A stretch of 64,000 bases of DNA from Rhodopirellula islandica (GTDB lineage Bacteria; Planctomycetota; Planctomycetia; Pirellulales; Pirellulaceae). The position numbers were made by a program, and so were the translations under genes. The number at the start of each line of letters is the position of its first letter. Positions within the stretch are counted from its first letter, which is position 1. Below, piece by piece: positions 45,196 to 54,032 of the stretch. The notes beneath the pieces were generated by a model that was not told where the DNA came from, searched no databases, and saw nothing but the letters and a program-made list of their open reading frames with translations. The DNA lies in the NCBI RefSeq assembly GCF_001027925.1, contig NZ_LECT01000038.1:62001-126000 (forward strand), written 5' to 3'.

Positions 45196-45993
45196 ATGAG
45201 GGACCTCGATGACCCCCGGCTCTCGCCTTACCGCGATTTGCGGCATCGTGAAGCGGAGGAAGGATTCATCGCCGAAGGCAGCGTGGTCGTACGCCGTTTG
45301 TTGCAAAGCGATCTGGGGGTTCGGTCCGTGCTGATCCACGAGGGGCGTGAAGCAAAGTACTTGCCTCTGATTCCCAAAGGTGTGCCCGTCTACCTGATCG
45401 CCCGGGAACTCGGCAAACAGCTTGCTGGCTACGACTTTCACCGGGGCGTGCTGGCGCATGGTGTCAGCCCCACCATCCACCCGATGGAGGACTTTCGCGA
45501 CACAGCCCAGCCATCATTGGCGTTGGCTCTGGTCGGCCTGAGCGATCCTGAAAACGTGGGCAGCCTGCTTCGTTCCGCCGCTGCGTTGGGCGTGCGAGAC
45601 ATTCTTCTGGGACCGCGAACAATCTCGCCGATGACACGACGCGTGATCCGAGTCAGCATGGCGTCGGTGTTTCGCCATCGCTTCTATCAATTTGACCAAC
45701 CCGCCGAACAATTGCGTGACCTGGCGACCGCCGGATTCGCCTCGATCGCCACCCTGTTGGATGACACTGCGATTCCTCTGATTGATCTCCCCCAAGCGAT
45801 CACGTCCAAGCGACGGATCTTGATCGTCGGCAACGAGGCCAAGGGCTTGCCACCCGAGGTTGCCAAAGCAGCCACCCACCGCAGCACGCTGCCGATGCGA
45901 AACAACACGGACAGTCTCAACGTGGGAGTCGCCTCAGCCATTTTCCTGTACGAGCTGACTCGAGCACAGGACGCCGATCATGAAAACGGCTGA
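45196..45993 (+). CDS. TrmH/SpoU-type RNA 2'-O-methyltransferase
   Basis: A 265-residue SAM-dependent RNA methyltransferase with a SPOUT knot. The N-terminal substrate-binding domain starts DLDDPRLSPYRDLRHREAEE. The three SpoU motifs are LVGLSDPENVGSLLRSAAAL, ILIVGNEAKGLPPEV and LPMRNNTDSLNVGVASAIFL. It should methylate ribose in rRNA or tRNA; the exact site is unknown. ATG 45196 is chosen since the conserved domain begins there; an earlier GTG (45085) gives an unconserved extension. The next gene overlaps it by 14 bases. Confidence 0.9.
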   Translation: MRDLDDPRLSPYRDLRHREAEEGFIAEGSVVVRRLLQSDLGVRSVLIHEGREAKYLPLIPKGVPVYLIARELGKQLAGYDFHRGVLAHGVSPTIHPMEDFRDTAQPSLALALVGLSDPENVGSLLRSAAALGVRDILLGPRTISPMTRRVIRVSMASVFRHRFYQFDQPAEQLRDLATAGFASIATLLDDTAIPLIDLPQAITSKRRILIVGNEAKGLPPEVAKAATHRSTLPMRNNTDSLNVGVASAIFLYELTRAQDADHENG

Positions 45994-47485
45994 AGTCCCA
46001 CACTTGCTGTCGGCGTTGTTGCAGCAAGCGAAACAGCAACCCGACAAGGTCGCTGTGCTCGATTCCCGAACGGGAGATGCGACTTGCACCTGGGGTGAAC
46101 TGGCCCGCAGGGTCAACACGACCGCGAGCATCCTGCGAACGGAATTGCCCTGGAGCGGCTCGCCCAAACGCATGACGTACTCGTGCACCAACCACCCCAA
46201 CGAAGTGGTGTTGTCCTTGGCCTGCATCGCTGCAGGCGTCACCGAGATCCCCATCGATGCGTTCCTGCCGAAACCTCAACAGAAAACCCTGGTCCAACGA
46301 TCGAAAGCGTTGCACTGGGACCACGAGAAGCACTGGGACCCGGAGAGTCATCACGCAGCCACTTGCGCCACCAGCCTGAGTGAGGCGATCTCAAATCTAG
46401 AAGCATCCGCCCGCGAAGTTGACCTTCACTCACCTTCGCTGGTTCTGTGGACAAGCGGCACGACAGCCAAACCTCGTGGCGTGATGCTTTCCCAGCACAA
46501 TCTCACGACCAACGCGAAGGCAAAACTGCTGGCGGTCCCCCAACAGACCTCGGACCTGCGACTGTCGTTGCTGTCCATCGCTCACGCCTACGCTCGAACC
46601 AGCGACATGGGGACGTGGTTGCTTTCGGGATGCCGATGGAGTCTCGGCCGAGGCCGGTCAACCTGGCGTTCGCTCCCCGACACGCTCTCGCCGACATTGA
46701 TCAACGCTGTGCCCGTGTTGATCGATGACATTCTGAACCGAATCGAATCGGGGCCATCCAATCTGCAAGCTTTGCGGTTGCTCGGCTGTGGCGGCGTCGC
46801 GATGTCCTCCGAGCAATTCGAGCGATGCCAACGAAACAACATCGGCGTCGTCCAAGGTTACGGCTGCACGGAATCGTCACCGGTGATCTGCAGTGCGTCG
46901 CCTGACAACGCGACTCCCAATCGCGTCGGACCGCTGGTCGCGGGTTGGGAATCCAAAGTGAAAGAAGGACGCCTGCATGTGCGAGGTCCGGGCGTGATGC
47001 TCGGCTACCTCGATGATGAATCCGCAACACGGCAGAAGATTTCACCGGACGGTTGGCTCGACACCGGTGACCTGATTGAGATCCACGACGATGGCCAATT
47101 TCAAATCCTGGGTCGAGCCGACGATGTGATCGTGCTGGACAATGGCTTCAAAGTCTTTCCCGCCACCATTGAACGCCAACTGTTGCAGTTGCAGGGAATC
47201 GAGCAAGCGGTCCTGCTGCATCACCAAGATCAACTCTGGCTGCTGCTTTCGCGCGTCCCGTCACAAGCAACAGCCGAGGATCATTCCAGACAGGATGCGA
47301 TCGCATCGTGCTTGGCCAATAACCTTCCGCCCAGAACGAACGTGAAGCAACTCGAGTTGTCCGAACCGTTGTCCATCCAATCCGGCGAACTCACCGCCAA
47401 AGGAACCCCACGCCGACACATCATTCGTCAGCGCCGACTTTCCACCAACGACTCGTTGGACGGCGGCGATCAGGCCGGGTCGTAG
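45980..47485 (+). CDS. AMP-dependent acyl-CoA synthetase-like enzyme
   Basis: A 501-residue adenylate-forming enzyme (ANL superfamily). The P-loop-like motif is LVLWTSGTTAKPRGVMLS, followed by GYGCTESSPV, DGWLDTGDL and QILGRADDVIVLDNGFKV, with the catalytic lysine expected in GELTAKGTPRRHII. It should activate a carboxylic acid, giving an acyl-AMP for CoA or a carrier protein, but the substrate is unknown. It starts at ATG 45980, inside the end of the methyltransferase gene, so the two are co-transcribed. Its stop overlaps the convergent tatC gene by 16 bases. Confidence 0.88.
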   Translation: MKTAEVPHLLSALLQQAKQQPDKVAVLDSRTGDATCTWGELARRVNTTASILRTELPWSGSPKRMTYSCTNHPNEVVLSLACIAAGVTEIPIDAFLPKPQQKTLVQRSKALHWDHEKHWDPESHHAATCATSLSEAISNLEASAREVDLHSPSLVLWTSGTTAKPRGVMLSQHNLTTNAKAKLLAVPQQTSDLRLSLLSIAHAYARTSDMGTWLLSGCRWSLGRGRSTWRSLPDTLSPTLINAVPVLIDDILNRIESGPSNLQALRLLGCGGVAMSSEQFERCQRNNIGVVQGYGCTESSPVICSASPDNATPNRVGPLVAGWESKVKEGRLHVRGPGVMLGYLDDESATRQKISPDGWLDTGDLIEIHDDGQFQILGRADDVIVLDNGFKVFPATIERQLLQLQGIEQAVLLHHQDQLWLLLSRVPSQATAEDHSRQDAIASCLANNLPPRTNVKQLELSEPLSIQSGELTAKGTPRRHIIRQRRLSTNDSLDGGDQAGS

Positions 47486-48615
47486 GCTTCGCTGCCCAGC
47501 CCCCTGCCCCGTGGCATGTAGGCGCACATCACGATCCCGAGGAAGTACAAGAACAACAGCGGTACCGCGAGCGCGATCATGCTGGTCACGTCCGCCGGTG
47601 TGACAATCATCGAGATCACAAAGATCACCAGCACCGCGACTCGCCAACTGCTGATGTAGTCTTCCGTTTGGACCAAATCGATGCGTTGCAGGAACAACAT
47701 CACCAATGGCAGTTGGAACGCGACGCCGAATCCCAGCGGCAACATCAACACAAAGTTGACGTAATACGTCAGCCGAGGTTCCACGGCGACATCCATCGAA
47801 CCATTGAATTGCAGCAAGAACGTCAACACGTAGTGCAACACCAACCCAAACGCGAGCACGACGCCCGAGACAAACAGCACCACGCTGAACGGCAGGTACA
47901 CATACACGTAGCGGCGTTCGTGGTTGTGCAACCCAGCGGCAACAAACGACCACAGGTGATAGAAGATCATCGGTGAAGCGAGCACCGCGCCGACGATCAA
48001 TCCAGCTTTCACCCAAATCATGAAGGGCTCTTCGATCTTCAACGAGCTCAATCCGCGTTCGCTGCGACGCAGCTGGATCATGGGCACCAATTCATCCGGG
48101 TTGGGGATGGTCCCCATGGATTTCATCAATTCCGCCGTCGTGATTCTCTCCGGAATGGCCAGCGATGCTGGGTCTTCCACCCCGGTTTCGGCATCGGAAC
48201 TGGCTTCCTCGCCCGCTTCCGATTCGACGGCTAAATCGGCGGCCGCATCCGCCTCCGCCAACGGAATTCCCGTCGGCACCGGGACGCTGGCCGATGGCAA
48301 TGTGTACACCACGTCCGCGACCAGAGAATTGGACGTCAGGAATTCGTAGAAACGACTGACTTGCGGGTCTTCCTTGCGGTCCGGCAGCCCCATTTCCTTC
48401 AAGTCGCGATCGGCGTTGTACTCGATGATCGCTTGCTTGAGCGGTTCCTGGATGAAACGCACCACTCGGTTGGCAAACATCAGACCAACAGCCAATCCGA
48501 TCAACAACCAAATGATTGCTTTGACCAGAGAGCCTCGGAGTTCTTCGAGATGCTCCCCGAACGTCATCGTCGAATTGTCGAACAAATCGTCTTTGGGTCG
48601 CGACAGTGCTTCCAC
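47470..48615 (-). CDS. tatC: Sec-independent translocase TatC with extended periplasmic loop
   Basis: A 381-residue, six-helix membrane protein of the twin-arginine translocase. The N-terminal signature MTFGEHLEELRGSLVK is complete, and helices at the C-terminal half read SPMIFYHLWSFVAAGL, PLGFGVAFQLPLVMLF and VIFVISMIVTPADVTSM. Between helix 1 and helix 2 (about residues 52-195) the first periplasmic loop is far longer than the E. coli type and includes an acidic, Ala-rich segment (EADAAADLAVESEAGEEASS) at about 121-140. The start is GTG 48615, but ATG 48567 would also leave the core intact. No tatA or tatB lies in this window. It converges on the acyl-CoA-synthetase-like gene. Confidence 0.9.
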   Translation of the reverse strand: MEALSRPKDDLFDNSTMTFGEHLEELRGSLVKAIIWLLIGLAVGLMFANRVVRFIQEPLKQAIIEYNADRDLKEMGLPDRKEDPQVSRFYEFLTSNSLVADVVYTLPSASVPVPTGIPLAEADAAADLAVESEAGEEASSDAETGVEDPASLAIPERITTAELMKSMGTIPNPDELVPMIQLRRSERGLSSLKIEEPFMIWVKAGLIVGAVLASPMIFYHLWSFVAAGLHNHERRYVYVYLPFSVVLFVSGVVLAFGLVLHYVLTFLLQFNGSMDVAVEPRLTYYVNFVLMLPLGFGVAFQLPLVMLFLQRIDLVQTEDYISSWRVAVLVIFVISMIVTPADVTSMIALAVPLLFLYFLGIVMCAYMPRGRGLGSEAYDPA

Positions 48616-48713
48616 GAGTTTCTATCCACCAGGGGAGGGAGGGTACCATTGTGCTGAACTACTCAGTGCCGGACCATTCTAACTGACCAATCCAATCTCG
48701 CACGGTGCCATTC

Positions 48714-49295
48714 ATGACCGATCCAACTTCCTCTTCCAAACCCGCGACCTCGGTTTCCGTCGATTCCGTTTCGCCGCAGACCCTCACGGGCAAACGAGTT
48801 CTGTCGTTTGTGGGCGAAATCTACGAGGACTTGGAACTGTGGTACCCCAAACTCCGCCTGATCGAAGCCGGAGCGGAATTTTTTGTCGCGGGCCCGAAAG
48901 CGGGAGAAAAATACAACGGCAAACTGGGCTACCCCTGCGTCAGCGACCTGGCCATCGAGGCTTGCGAAGCCCATTCCTTTGACGGATTGCTGGTTCCTGG
49001 CGGGTTCATGCCCGACAAATTGCGGCGAGATCCCAAGGTATTGCAACTCGTCCGAGACTTTGATGCGGCGAAAAAGCCCATCGCCGCGATCTGCCACGGT
49101 GGCTGGATCCCCATTTCAGCAGGCGTCTACCGAGGCGTCCGCGTGACCGGATCCCCAGGCATCAAGGATGACCTGGTCAATGCAGGGGCGATCTTCGAAG
49201 ACGCCTCCGTCGTCGTCGACGGGCACCACGTCAGCAGCCGCCGCCCCGACGACCTGCCCGATTTCTGCCGCCACTTCATCGCCCTGCTGGCTTGA
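48714..49295 (+). CDS. DJ-1/PfpI-family protein
   Basis: A 193-residue protein of the class I glutamine amidotransferase-like superfamily. The nucleophile elbow is AAICHGGWIP with Cys as the likely nucleophile, the early acidic residue is in FVGEIYEDLELWYP, and SFDGLLVPGGFMPD follows. Members include proteases, glyoxalases and chaperones, so activity cannot be named. It begins at ATG 48714, about 100 bases from the divergent tatC gene. Confidence 0.87.
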   Translation: MTDPTSSSKPATSVSVDSVSPQTLTGKRVLSFVGEIYEDLELWYPKLRLIEAGAEFFVAGPKAGEKYNGKLGYPCVSDLAIEACEAHSFDGLLVPGGFMPDKLRRDPKVLQLVRDFDAAKKPIAAICHGGWIPISAGVYRGVRVTGSPGIKDDLVNAGAIFEDASVVVDGHHVSSRRPDDLPDFCRHFIALLA

Positions 49296-49722
49296 ACGAA
49301 ATCGGTCGCTCGGTGGTCACCCACCGAGACGAGAGTAGAACGGGTGTCCCCGACCGTTTGCCTGCCCAGGTGGACGTGTTTCCAAGCGTTACGCGGACGG
49401 TCTTCGGGTGTGAACCGATGCGGCGCTGCTCGGCTTTTGAATGCGACGAGACGGAACAATTGGGGACAATTGTTCTACTCTGGTCCCCCACCGAGACCAG
49501 CACAAATTCACAGCAGGGACCGCCTCACGACCGGTTGTTTGAGAACGATCGCATCCTGTGAAACTGAAGCGTCGCGATTCCTTGCCAGAGTTGACTTGAC
49601 ATCGTTTGTCGCGGATTCGTAGGGTCGGCTCATTCGACACTCCCCTGGTTCTTTCCGACTTGGTAGGACGGCATTTCCGCGTGCTTTTTCGTTCCTCTGA
49701 ACGAGTCTCCATCACGACACCG
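49296..49722. other. Gene-free gap with CTCGGTGG hairpins
   Basis: The 427 bases between the PfpI-like gene and the lipoprotein gene have no gene. A hairpin CTCGGTGG-TCAC-CCACCGAG lies at 49310-49329 within TCGCTCGGTGG... (49306-49332), repeated at 52401-52425. A distant pair GAGTAGAAC (about 49333) and GTTCTACTC (about 49472) could fold together. Confidence 0.55.
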
Positions 49723-50604
49723 ATGCGGTGTTGGTGGACGCTTTGCGCGCTGCTGGCGATCACGACGCTCGGTTCGGGATGCTCGCTTTTCCCAAGCGGC
49801 GCTTGGAACGACGGGGCCCTGGAAGAGTCGCACCCCAGATCCAAGCACACTCAGGTTTCCAAGCTGACTCACAAGAGCCGCAACACCATTTCGTTGCAGG
49901 CAGACTTTCGTCACGTCAGCACCCAAGACCTCGATGAATCGCTCTGGCAGCATGTCGACGAAACCGCTTTCCCACCGAAAATTCGCGAAGCCTGGCTGCT
50001 CAACGGATTTCGCATTGGTTTGATCGCCACTCCCGATGCGTTGCCCGAGACGGCAGAAGACAATCTTGCTGCGAACGATGACCCCATCAATCGATTGCTT
50101 TCCACCGCCGGGGTGCTGGGACGCAGTCCGTCGGGAGTCGAAACCATTCCCCTGCGTTCGTCGCAACGACATGAACTTCCTGTCTCGACCGTGCTGGATG
50201 GTTCTCATGTGGTGCTGGCTCACGAGAACGGCAAACTCACAGGCCGATCGTTGGACTCGCCCCAGATGTCGCTGTCACTCACCCCAACCTTGGGGCCTGG
50301 CCCAGGCCAAGCCACCTTGGAAATTCGCCCCGAGGTCCAGCATGGATCGGTCCAGCAACGTTTCATCAGCAGCGAAGCTGCCACACGCTTGGCGACCGGT
50401 CGCTCGACCTGGGAATTGCCGGAGATGAACCTGTCATGGGTGGCCAATCCCCATCTGACACTGCTGATCGCCCCCGTGCACCAACCGGACGAAACCGAAC
50501 CCACCTTCGGACTGGCTCGCCAAATGCTTCGGGACGCGGATCACCTTCAAGACGACCAGCATGTCATTCTGTTGCTGCGGGTCGATGACCTGCCCTCGTC
50601 CTGA
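49723..50604 (+). CDS. Lipoprotein of unknown function
   Basis: A 293-residue protein with a signal and lipobox (LLAITTLGSGC20). The rest is soluble and shows no recognised domain, with a segment LPVSTVLDGSHVVLAHENGK and a C-terminal VANPHLTLLIAPVHQPDE. Homologues appear to be planctomycete-specific, but this is a guess from composition. ATG 49723 is chosen because it places the signal peptide at the N-terminus; the frame upstream to 49606 is open but lacks a signal. Confidence 0.75.
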   Translation: MRCWWTLCALLAITTLGSGCSLFPSGAWNDGALEESHPRSKHTQVSKLTHKSRNTISLQADFRHVSTQDLDESLWQHVDETAFPPKIREAWLLNGFRIGLIATPDALPETAEDNLAANDDPINRLLSTAGVLGRSPSGVETIPLRSSQRHELPVSTVLDGSHVVLAHENGKLTGRSLDSPQMSLSLTPTLGPGPGQATLEIRPEVQHGSVQQRFISSEAATRLATGRSTWELPEMNLSWVANPHLTLLIAPVHQPDETEPTFGLARQMLRDADHLQDDQHVILLLRVDDLPSS

Positions 50605-50808
50605 GCCCCCTCACGCTGTGCAGATCGTCTCCCCGGTTTGTCTCCGCTGACGCTTGCTGGGGCTGAACTTGCCGCCCTTCCCGCGCGGGACACGGCGTGA
50701 TTCCGGGATGCCCCCGCGAAGGTTTGCCACCATTTGCTAAACTTCTGTTTTCGATGACTGCTGATCGCATCTGAACCGGTGGAACTTCGTTCATGAAAGA
50801 CGCTTGCT

Positions 50809-51315
50809 TTGGCTGACACTCCCTCTCCCGATCCCGCCCCGATCGTTGACGCGCCCCCGGTCTCGCCACCCGGCGAATCGCTGTCGATGGACGAAGTCAC
50901 CGTCCGACAATCCACCCCGCTGGACGCCCAGGCCATCCATGCTTTGATGCGTCCGTTCGTCTCACAGCACCTGCTGCTCTCTCGCACCGAAGCCGAAATC
51001 ATCGAACTGACTCGCCACGGCTATGTCGCCATGGTCGGCCCACGCTGCATCGGTTTTGCGGCGATCGAGGTCTACAGCACAAAACTGGCCGAACTGCAAT
51101 GTTTGGCCGTGCACCCTGAAGCTCAACGACTGGGTCTGGGACGCAAATTAGTCGGCCACTGCATCGAACGAGCCCGCACGCTCGGGGTGATGGAAATCCT
51201 TGCGATCAGCTCCTCCGAAGACTTCCTCAAATCATGTGGCTTCGATTACTCGTTGCCTGACCAGAAGAAAGCCCTGTTCTGCCAACTCCGTCCTCGCAAC
51301 TTCGATGACCACTGA
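50809..51315 (+). CDS. GNAT-family N-acetyltransferase (NAGS-like)
   Basis: A 168-residue protein whose C-terminal 140 residues form a GNAT domain: VRQSTPLDAQAIHALMRPFV, AELQCLAVHPEAQRLGLGRK for acetyl-CoA binding, then FLKSCGFDYS. The layout resembles the acetyltransferase domain of N-acetylglutamate synthase, suggesting a role in arginine synthesis, but other substrates are possible. The first 26 residues are Pro-rich and may not be translated. TTG 50809 or ATG 50887 could start the protein. A seven-codon frame (ATG 50793, MKDACFG) overlaps the TTG. The next gene overlaps its end. Confidence 0.8.
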   Translation: MADTPSPDPAPIVDAPPVSPPGESLSMDEVTVRQSTPLDAQAIHALMRPFVSQHLLLSRTEAEIIELTRHGYVAMVGPRCIGFAAIEVYSTKLAELQCLAVHPEAQRLGLGRKLVGHCIERARTLGVMEILAISSSEDFLKSCGFDYSLPDQKKALFCQLRPRNFDDH

Positions 51316-52378
51316 AATGCAACCGCTCGAATTTTTCAAGCAATCGATTCTGACACCCAGCCCTTCGGGCTACGAAGAACCCATTCAGAAACTGATCAGC
51401 CAGTACCTGAAACCGCACAGCGAAGAAGTCTCCATCGACGTGCACGGCAACCTGACCGCTCGAGTCGGCAAGGCCGGGGCGCCAAAATTGATGCTGGCCG
51501 GTCACTGCGACCAAATCGGGATGCTGATCTCGCACATCGATGAACAAGGTTTCCTGTACGCCCAAACGATCGGCGGTTGGGACCCACAGCAACTGATTGG
51601 CCAGTCCATGACGGTGTGGACCGACGACGGCCCTGTCTCCGCGGTCATCAGTCGCAAGCCGATTCACCTTCTGTCCCAGCAAGAACGCGGCGAAGTGGTC
51701 AAGCTCGAACAGATGTGGCTGGACATCGGAGCCAAAGATGGCGAAGAAGCCAAATCAAAGGTCCGCATCGGCGACTGCGTGACGTTGGACCTCGCCTACC
51801 GTGAATTGCTGGGCGACTTGGTCAGCGGCCCCGGCATGGACAACAAAACCGGCATGTGGACGGTGATTGAAACGGCCCGTCGTTGTGCCACCTCCGACCA
51901 AGCGTTGCAGTGCGAACTGCACAGCGTCGCGACCGTGCAAGAAGAGATCGGGCTGCGGGGAGCCAGGACCGCCGCCGGACGCATCAACCCTGACGTGGCC
52001 ATCGCAGTCGACGTCACGCATGCCTCGGATTGCCCAACGATCGACAAACAACAACAAGGCGATATCAAAATTGGGGGCGGCCCGGTGATTTTCCGTGGCC
52101 CCAACATCAACGCAAAAGTCGCGGCGAGATTGATGAAGTTGGCCGATGACAACGACATCGCCTACCAACCCGCCGCGCTCGGGCGAGCCGCACCCAACGA
52201 TTCCAATGTGCTGCAGATCTCCGGCTCAGGCGTCGCCACCGGATTGGTCGCGATCCCCAACCGCTACATGCACTCGGCCGTCGAAACGATCAGCCTCGGC
52301 GACATCGAAGCGATCGCGAAGTTGCTGACGCTGTTCGCTCAATCGCTGACGCCGGAATGCGACTTCATCCCCGGTTGA
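51305..52378 (+). CDS. M42-family metallo-aminopeptidase
   Basis: A 357-residue cytoplasmic enzyme of the M42 / FrvX / DAP2-type family. The two-zinc site is visible: His in LAGHCDQIG, Asp in SGPGMDNKTG, Glu-Glu in VQEEIGLRGAR, Asp in AVDVTHA and His in RYMHSAVETISL. It removes N-terminal residues from peptides. It starts at ATG 51305, overlapping the GNAT gene by eleven bases; a second ATG at 51317 is also possible. Function as glucanase, as in some older annotations, is less likely. Confidence 0.9.
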   Translation: MTTEMQPLEFFKQSILTPSPSGYEEPIQKLISQYLKPHSEEVSIDVHGNLTARVGKAGAPKLMLAGHCDQIGMLISHIDEQGFLYAQTIGGWDPQQLIGQSMTVWTDDGPVSAVISRKPIHLLSQQERGEVVKLEQMWLDIGAKDGEEAKSKVRIGDCVTLDLAYRELLGDLVSGPGMDNKTGMWTVIETARRCATSDQALQCELHSVATVQEEIGLRGARTAAGRINPDVAIAVDVTHASDCPTIDKQQQGDIKIGGGPVIFRGPNINAKVAARLMKLADDNDIAYQPAALGRAAPNDSNVLQISGSGVATGLVAIPNRYMHSAVETISLGDIEAIAKLLTLFAQSLTPECDFIPG

Positions 52379-52400
52379 TCCAAGGGGGCGGAACAAGCTG

Positions 52401-52425
52401 TCGCTCGGTGGTCTCCACCGAGACG
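52401..52425. repeat. Short CTCGGTGG hairpin repeat, second copy
   Basis: TCGCTCGGTGGTCTCCACCGAGACG matches the hairpin at 49306-49332, differing only in the loop. It lies 23 bases after the M42 peptidase stop and could also end transcription, though no T run follows. Confidence 0.55.
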
Positions 52426-52460
52426 AATCTGATCTCCCGGCAGAGGAGCAATCGCTGTCC

Positions 52461-52587
52461 TAAGCAGGTCGGCTGGAATGATCGGGCACAACCATGTGAG
52501 CCGTTTGGGCGTTAGCCCCGGTTGCGCGTGAAAACCGTGGCTAACGCCAACGGCTCACATACCCGATGACACCTGCGTACCTGCTTA
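52461..52587. repeat. Family A palindromic element, complete copy
   Basis: A 127-base palindrome-like element. The left end TAAGCAGGTCGGCTGG pairs with the right end TGCGTACCTGCTTA, and the inner arms ATGTGAGCCGTTTGGGCGTTAGCC and GGCTAACGCCAACGGCTCACAT pair nearly perfectly. The empty central region holds CCCCGGTTGCGCGTGAAAACCG. It shows what an uninterrupted element looks like. Confidence 0.8.
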
Positions 52588-52598
52588 GAAGCCCACGC

Positions 52599-52857
52599 AA
52601 GCAGGCTGGCAGGAAAAACCATGTGAGCCGTTTGGGCGTTCGCCTGGACTGCCAAATGCTTGGTGTTATGGAACGCATTCGTTTGCGCAAGTTTTCATCC
52701 CGGTAGGGATGAAGAAAGACAGGAGCCGGAAGAAAAATTGCATCCGCTGTTGGAGCGCCAATAGCAAACATTTCGCAGTCCAGCGTTAACCCGGTTGCGC
52801 ATGGGAACCGTGGCCAACGCCAAACGGCTCACATTCCCGAAGACGCCTGCCTGCTTA
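52599..52857. repeat. Family A element interrupted by a family B insert
   Basis: It begins AAGCAGGCTGGCAGG and ends CCTGCCTGCTTA like the complete copy beside it, but carries about 140 extra bases (52644-52783) inside the left inner arm after GGGCGTTCG. After the insert the right portion resumes (CCGGTTGCGC, then GCCAAACGGCTCACAT). Confidence 0.75.
52644..52783. mobile_element. Family B MITE-like insert
   Basis: The ends CTGGACTGCCAAATGCTTG (52644-52662) and CAAACATTTCGCAGTCCAG (52765-52783) are 19-base inverted repeats with two mismatches. CGTT precedes the left end and follows the right end, which would fit a short target duplication. The interior includes CATCCCGGTAGGGATG, the outer end of the 6681-6877 element. 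The left end is shared with the repeat at about 6629. The outer bases CTGGACTG match those of the 17618-17943 element. Confidence 0.68.
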
Positions 52858-52928
52858 GGATCGAAGCGTTCAATCAAAACCCAACATCTCACGGCGGGGA
52901 CCGCCGTGCGACGGGTCTGGAGGTCGCA

Positions 52929-53966
52929 TCAATTCGGGAAGCGTCTCAATCCGAGCAACATCTCGGCTCTCTCGGACAACGGTTGGTTTGCCAACGTGCA
53001 ATCGGTGTGCTCAGAAAGCTGCTCGCAGACAAGCTGGTAAACAGCCTGGCGATCCAGACTGGTGTCCAATTCGACGCACCGCTCTTGGCTCTTGAAAAAC
53101 TGGACGGTCGGCAGCGTTTCTTTTTTGAAGGTGTCGAACCTCGACTTCAAGCTCACCAAATTGTCGTCCTGTCGTCCGGTGTACTTGGCGCGAGCCAAAA
53201 CGCGTTTTTCCAGAACCTCGTACGGGCACTCGAAGAACAGCATCTTGGGCAGTTCGGCCTCTCGGCCGAAGACCTCATACCACGCGTCCAAGTTTGACTG
53301 CGATCGCGGGAACCCATCGAGCAAGAAGTTCCGGTTGCCGGTGTGTCGCGTGATCTTTTCCATCGCGTCTTGCAGCAGCTTCACCACAATCGTGCTGGGG
53401 ACCAGATTCCCCGCTGTGATGATCTCTTCGATGGTCGCCGCATGCGGTCCATTGGCTTCGCGTTCAGCTCGCAACAAGTCGCCTGTCGACAGGTGAGTCC
53501 ACCCCAGTTGCGACTCGGCCAATTCACACATCGTTCCCTTCCCGGCACCAGGGCCGCCGAGCACAAACACCACATTGGGTTTTGGGCAGGGTTGACGTGG
53601 ATCGTGGTGATGGATCACAACCTTGGGTGCGGGTGCCACGCCTTTCTTGTAGACATGCCAAGGCCTGTCCGTCGGCGGCAACTCATCTTCGCAAGTGATG
53701 TCATAGGCAAGATGCCCATCCAGCCGACAAATCCTCCACGACCGATACGTGTTGGAATAAGACAACGCAGGGCTTCGGGCGGATTTTCCATCGGCACGAT
53801 CCCACGCCAGCTTGCCGTTCCAATATCCCAAGCTGGAGACCGTGCCTGATTCCGACTCGGCTGGCGGCGCCGTGGAGGGCACAAAGAGCCCGTCCACTTC
53901 GGGAAGTCCCGCACCGGTCACCTCGATATAGAACGTATTGGGAGTCAACTCGTTTGATTCATTCAT
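52929..53966 (-). CDS. Eukaryote-type UMP-CMP kinase with extra N-terminal domain
   Basis: A 345-residue cytoplasmic protein. From about residue 130 it matches eukaryotic UMP-CMP kinase: VVFVLGGPGAGKGT145 (P-loop), WTHLSTGDLLRAE, NFLLDGFPRSQSNLDAW, MLFFECPYEVLEKR, and the short lid GRQDDN269. Bacterial CMP kinase and UMP kinase have different sequences, so this is the adenylate-kinase-like eukaryotic type. The first 110 residues (FYIEVTGAGLPEVDGLFVPS, then GYWNGKLAWDRADGK, then SWRICRLDGHLAYD) look like a small beta-rich domain that I have seen mainly in algal and protist proteins, here fused to the kinase. The ATG at 53966 is favoured; a TTG-type extension to 54122 would use repeat sequence. 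Confidence 0.85.
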   Translation of the reverse strand: MNESNELTPNTFYIEVTGAGLPEVDGLFVPSTAPPAESESGTVSSLGYWNGKLAWDRADGKSARSPALSYSNTYRSWRICRLDGHLAYDITCEDELPPTDRPWHVYKKGVAPAPKVVIHHHDPRQPCPKPNVVFVLGGPGAGKGTMCELAESQLGWTHLSTGDLLRAEREANGPHAATIEEIITAGNLVPSTIVVKLLQDAMEKITRHTGNRNFLLDGFPRSQSNLDAWYEVFGREAELPKMLFFECPYEVLEKRVLARAKYTGRQDDNLVSLKSRFDTFKKETLPTVQFFKSQERCVELDTSLDRQAVYQLVCEQLSEHTDCTLANQPLSERAEMLLGLRRFPN

Positions 53967-54032
53967 GAGGAGCAAAGCATCCCGTCTTTGGTGGCCGTGG
54001 CAGGAAATGAAAGGCAAGCAAGAGCGAGCTCT

